Source: Thermoplasmata archaeon
Lineage (GTDB): Bacteria > Actinomycetota > Acidimicrobiia > Acidimicrobiales > Acidimicrobiaceae
Direction of reading: 5' to 3'
Length of the DNA: 5,495 bases
NCBI GenBank assembly: GCA_021836665.1
Contig: JAKBHQ010000454.1
Coordinates: forward strand, 1 to 5,495
Below the pieces are notes generated by a model. That model was not told the origin of the DNA, made no database searches, and saw only the letters and a list, made by a program, of their open reading frames with translations. A program made the position numbers and the translations under genes. Shown in pieces: positions 4,521 through 5,495 of this stretch. Within the stretch, counting starts at the first letter, position 1. Every line of letters starts with the position of its first letter.

Positions 4521-5267
4521 CTAGCTGATCACCGACCCGACTATCGGCTTGTTGAGTGCCATTGCACCCGTTGATCCGTAGAAGGCTGCATCACCGAAGC
4601 TGAAGACTCCACCGTCAGATCCGACTAGCCAGTAGCCCTTTCCATCTGGTGTAGCCATTGCTGCGACTATCGGCTTATTGAGTGTCATTGCACCCGTTGA
4701 TCCGTAGTAGCTAGCGTCACCGAAGCTGAAGACTCCACCGTCTGATGCAACCAGCCAGTAGCCCTTGCCGTCTGGTGTAGCCATCGCAGCGACTATCGGC
4801 TTGTTGAGTGTCTTGCCACCCGTTGATCCGTAGTAGCTAGCGTCACCGAAGCTGAAGACTCCACCGTCAGATCCGACTAGCCAGTAGCCCTTGCCATCTG
4901 GTGTAGCCATTGCTGCGACTATCGGCTTGTTGAGTGTCATAGCACCCGTCGATCCGTAGAAGGCTGCATCACCGAAGCTGAAGACTCCACCGTCTGATGC
5001 AACCAGCCAGTAGCCCTTGCCGTCTGGTGTAGCCATCGCTGCGACTATTGGCTTGTTGAGTGTCATTGCACCCGTTGATCCGTAGTAGCTAGCGTCACCG
5101 AAGCTGAAGACCCCACCGTCTGATGCAACCAGCCAGTAGCCCTTTCCATCTGGTGTAGCCATCGCAGCGACTATCGGCTTGTTGAGAGTAGTTCCACCGG
5201 TTGATCCGTAGTAGTTGGCGTCACCGAAGCTGAAGACTCCACCGTCAGATCCGACTAGCCAGTAACC
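4521..5267 (-). repeat. Six tandem 126-bp repeats (last one 117 bp)
   Basis: In coding order the units are 5267-5142, 5141-5016, 5015-4890, 4889-4764, 4763-4638 and 4637-4521. They encode the 42-residue protein repeats. Neighbouring and distant units differ at only a few positions by eye, many silent, for example ccatct against ccgtct and gctgcg against gcagcg. Variant blocks (GSDGG or ASDGG; SYYG or AFYG; AMT, GKT or GTT) are shuffled between units, suggesting gene conversion or recent duplication. Confidence -1.
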
Positions 5268-5495
5268 GTTAGTGAGACTGCCCGAACTCGAAGGAGCAGA
5301 TACGACACAGGTCGGCTCCGTATCAAAGGTGACGGTGATGACATCACCGACGATGGTCACATCTGAAGCCGGTACTGGAACGAGACTTCCTGATGAATTC
5401 AGTTCGTAAACAGTGTCTCCCGGCTTGATTGACGGATCAGTTATAGAGATACTTATGGGCAAGGTAGCAGTTGGGATGGTTCCAAACGGAGACTG
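4521..5495 (-). CDS. Secreted-type repeat protein with GYWLV/SDGGVFSFGDA repeats (5' end outside window)
   Basis: The minus-strand frame is open to the right edge, so the N terminus and any signal peptide are missing. The visible 324 residues begin with a threonine/serine/valine-rich segment (PSIKPGDTVYELNSSG, then SDVTIVGDVITVTFD) that looks like the end of an Ig-like beta domain. A Ser/Gly linker (SAPSSSGSLTN) follows, then six tandem 42-residue repeats. Each repeat runs GYWLV-[AG]-SDGGVFSFGDA-[NSA]-[YF]-YGSTG, then LNKPIVAAMATPDGK; the sixth stops after 38 residues at NKPIVGSVIS. I know this repeat from many actinobacterial, particularly Acidimicrobiia, extracellular proteins, where it is predicted to form beta-propeller-like blades. 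A binding or scaffold role outside the cell is plausible, but no enzyme motif is visible. Only one cysteine appears, in the pre-repeat region. A TTG at 5462 is not the true start because the frame continues through it. Two hairpins follow the stop. Confidence -1.
   Translation of the reverse strand, partial: QSPFGTIPTATLPISISITDPSIKPGDTVYELNSSGSLVPVPASDVTIVGDVITVTFDTEPTCVVSAPSSSGSLTNGYWLVGSDGGVFSFGDANYYGSTGGTTLNKPIVAAMATPDGKGYWLVASDGGVFSFGDASYYGSTGAMTLNKPIVAAMATPDGKGYWLVASDGGVFSFGDAAFYGSTGAMTLNKPIVAAMATPDGKGYWLVGSDGGVFSFGDASYYGSTGGKTLNKPIVAAMATPDGKGYWLVASDGGVFSFGDASYYGSTGAMTLNKPIVAAMATPDGKGYWLVGSDGGVFSFGDAAFYGSTGAMALNKPIVGSVIS

Noticed and set aside
4389..4574. Plus-strand 61-codon ORF
   Set aside because: TTG start without ribosome binding site; it overlaps the terminator hairpin and the antisense of the repeat gene.

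Overview
The window looks like an accessory, mobile-element-scarred stretch of an actinobacterial chromosome or large plasmid. The best taxonomic pointer is the right-hand minus-strand gene. It encodes tandem 42-residue repeats beginning GYWLV.SDGGVFSFGDA, a repeat type I associate mainly with Acidimicrobiia (Acidimicrobium/Ferrimicrobium/Acidithrix relatives). By eye the base composition is near 50-55% GC, which would fit the moderate-GC members of that class. This is inference; no search was run.

Left part (1-1730): a broken Tn3-type resolvase gene (tnpR) runs off the left edge on the minus strand. Its N-terminal catalytic part is missing, and a 20-bp direct repeat and a TGTCAGG/CCTGACA dyad lie at the break. 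A doubtful short ORF follows. Then comes an intact small serine recombinase (719-1333) whose upstream DNA is unusually structured: a 28-bp dyad TGTCAC-N16-GTGACA is laid over a sigma70-like promoter, and five tandem 14-bp repeats lie between promoter and ribosome binding site. A DUF4440/NTF2-like gene follows only 13 nt downstream and is probably co-transcribed.

Middle part (1731-3615): a weak minus-strand small ORF is followed by a divergent pair. The pair is a 56-residue ORF with a Shine-Dalgarno sequence, placed 15 nt ahead of a complete HAD-IIA sugar-phosphatase-like gene. After that gene lies about 540 bp without a convincing gene. It begins with a promoter-like element that carries a dyad in a 19-bp spacer, but no recognisable regulator or target gene follows.

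Right part (3580-5495): a type II toxin-antitoxin operon (Phd/YefM antitoxin plus RelE/ParE-family toxin, GTGA overlap) appears to be read from a leaderless promoter. A short region with recombination-site-like or IS-end-like sequence and two strong hairpins separates it from the convergent, 5'-truncated repeat-protein gene.

The genes do not form one pathway. The common theme is mobility (two resolvases, site-like dyads, a toxin-antitoxin module) with a few metabolic or unknown cargo genes. The observations most worth following are the recombinase control region, the uncatalogued 56-residue ORF ahead of the HAD gene, and the highly homogeneous repeat array. I see no clear-cut new multi-gene system.
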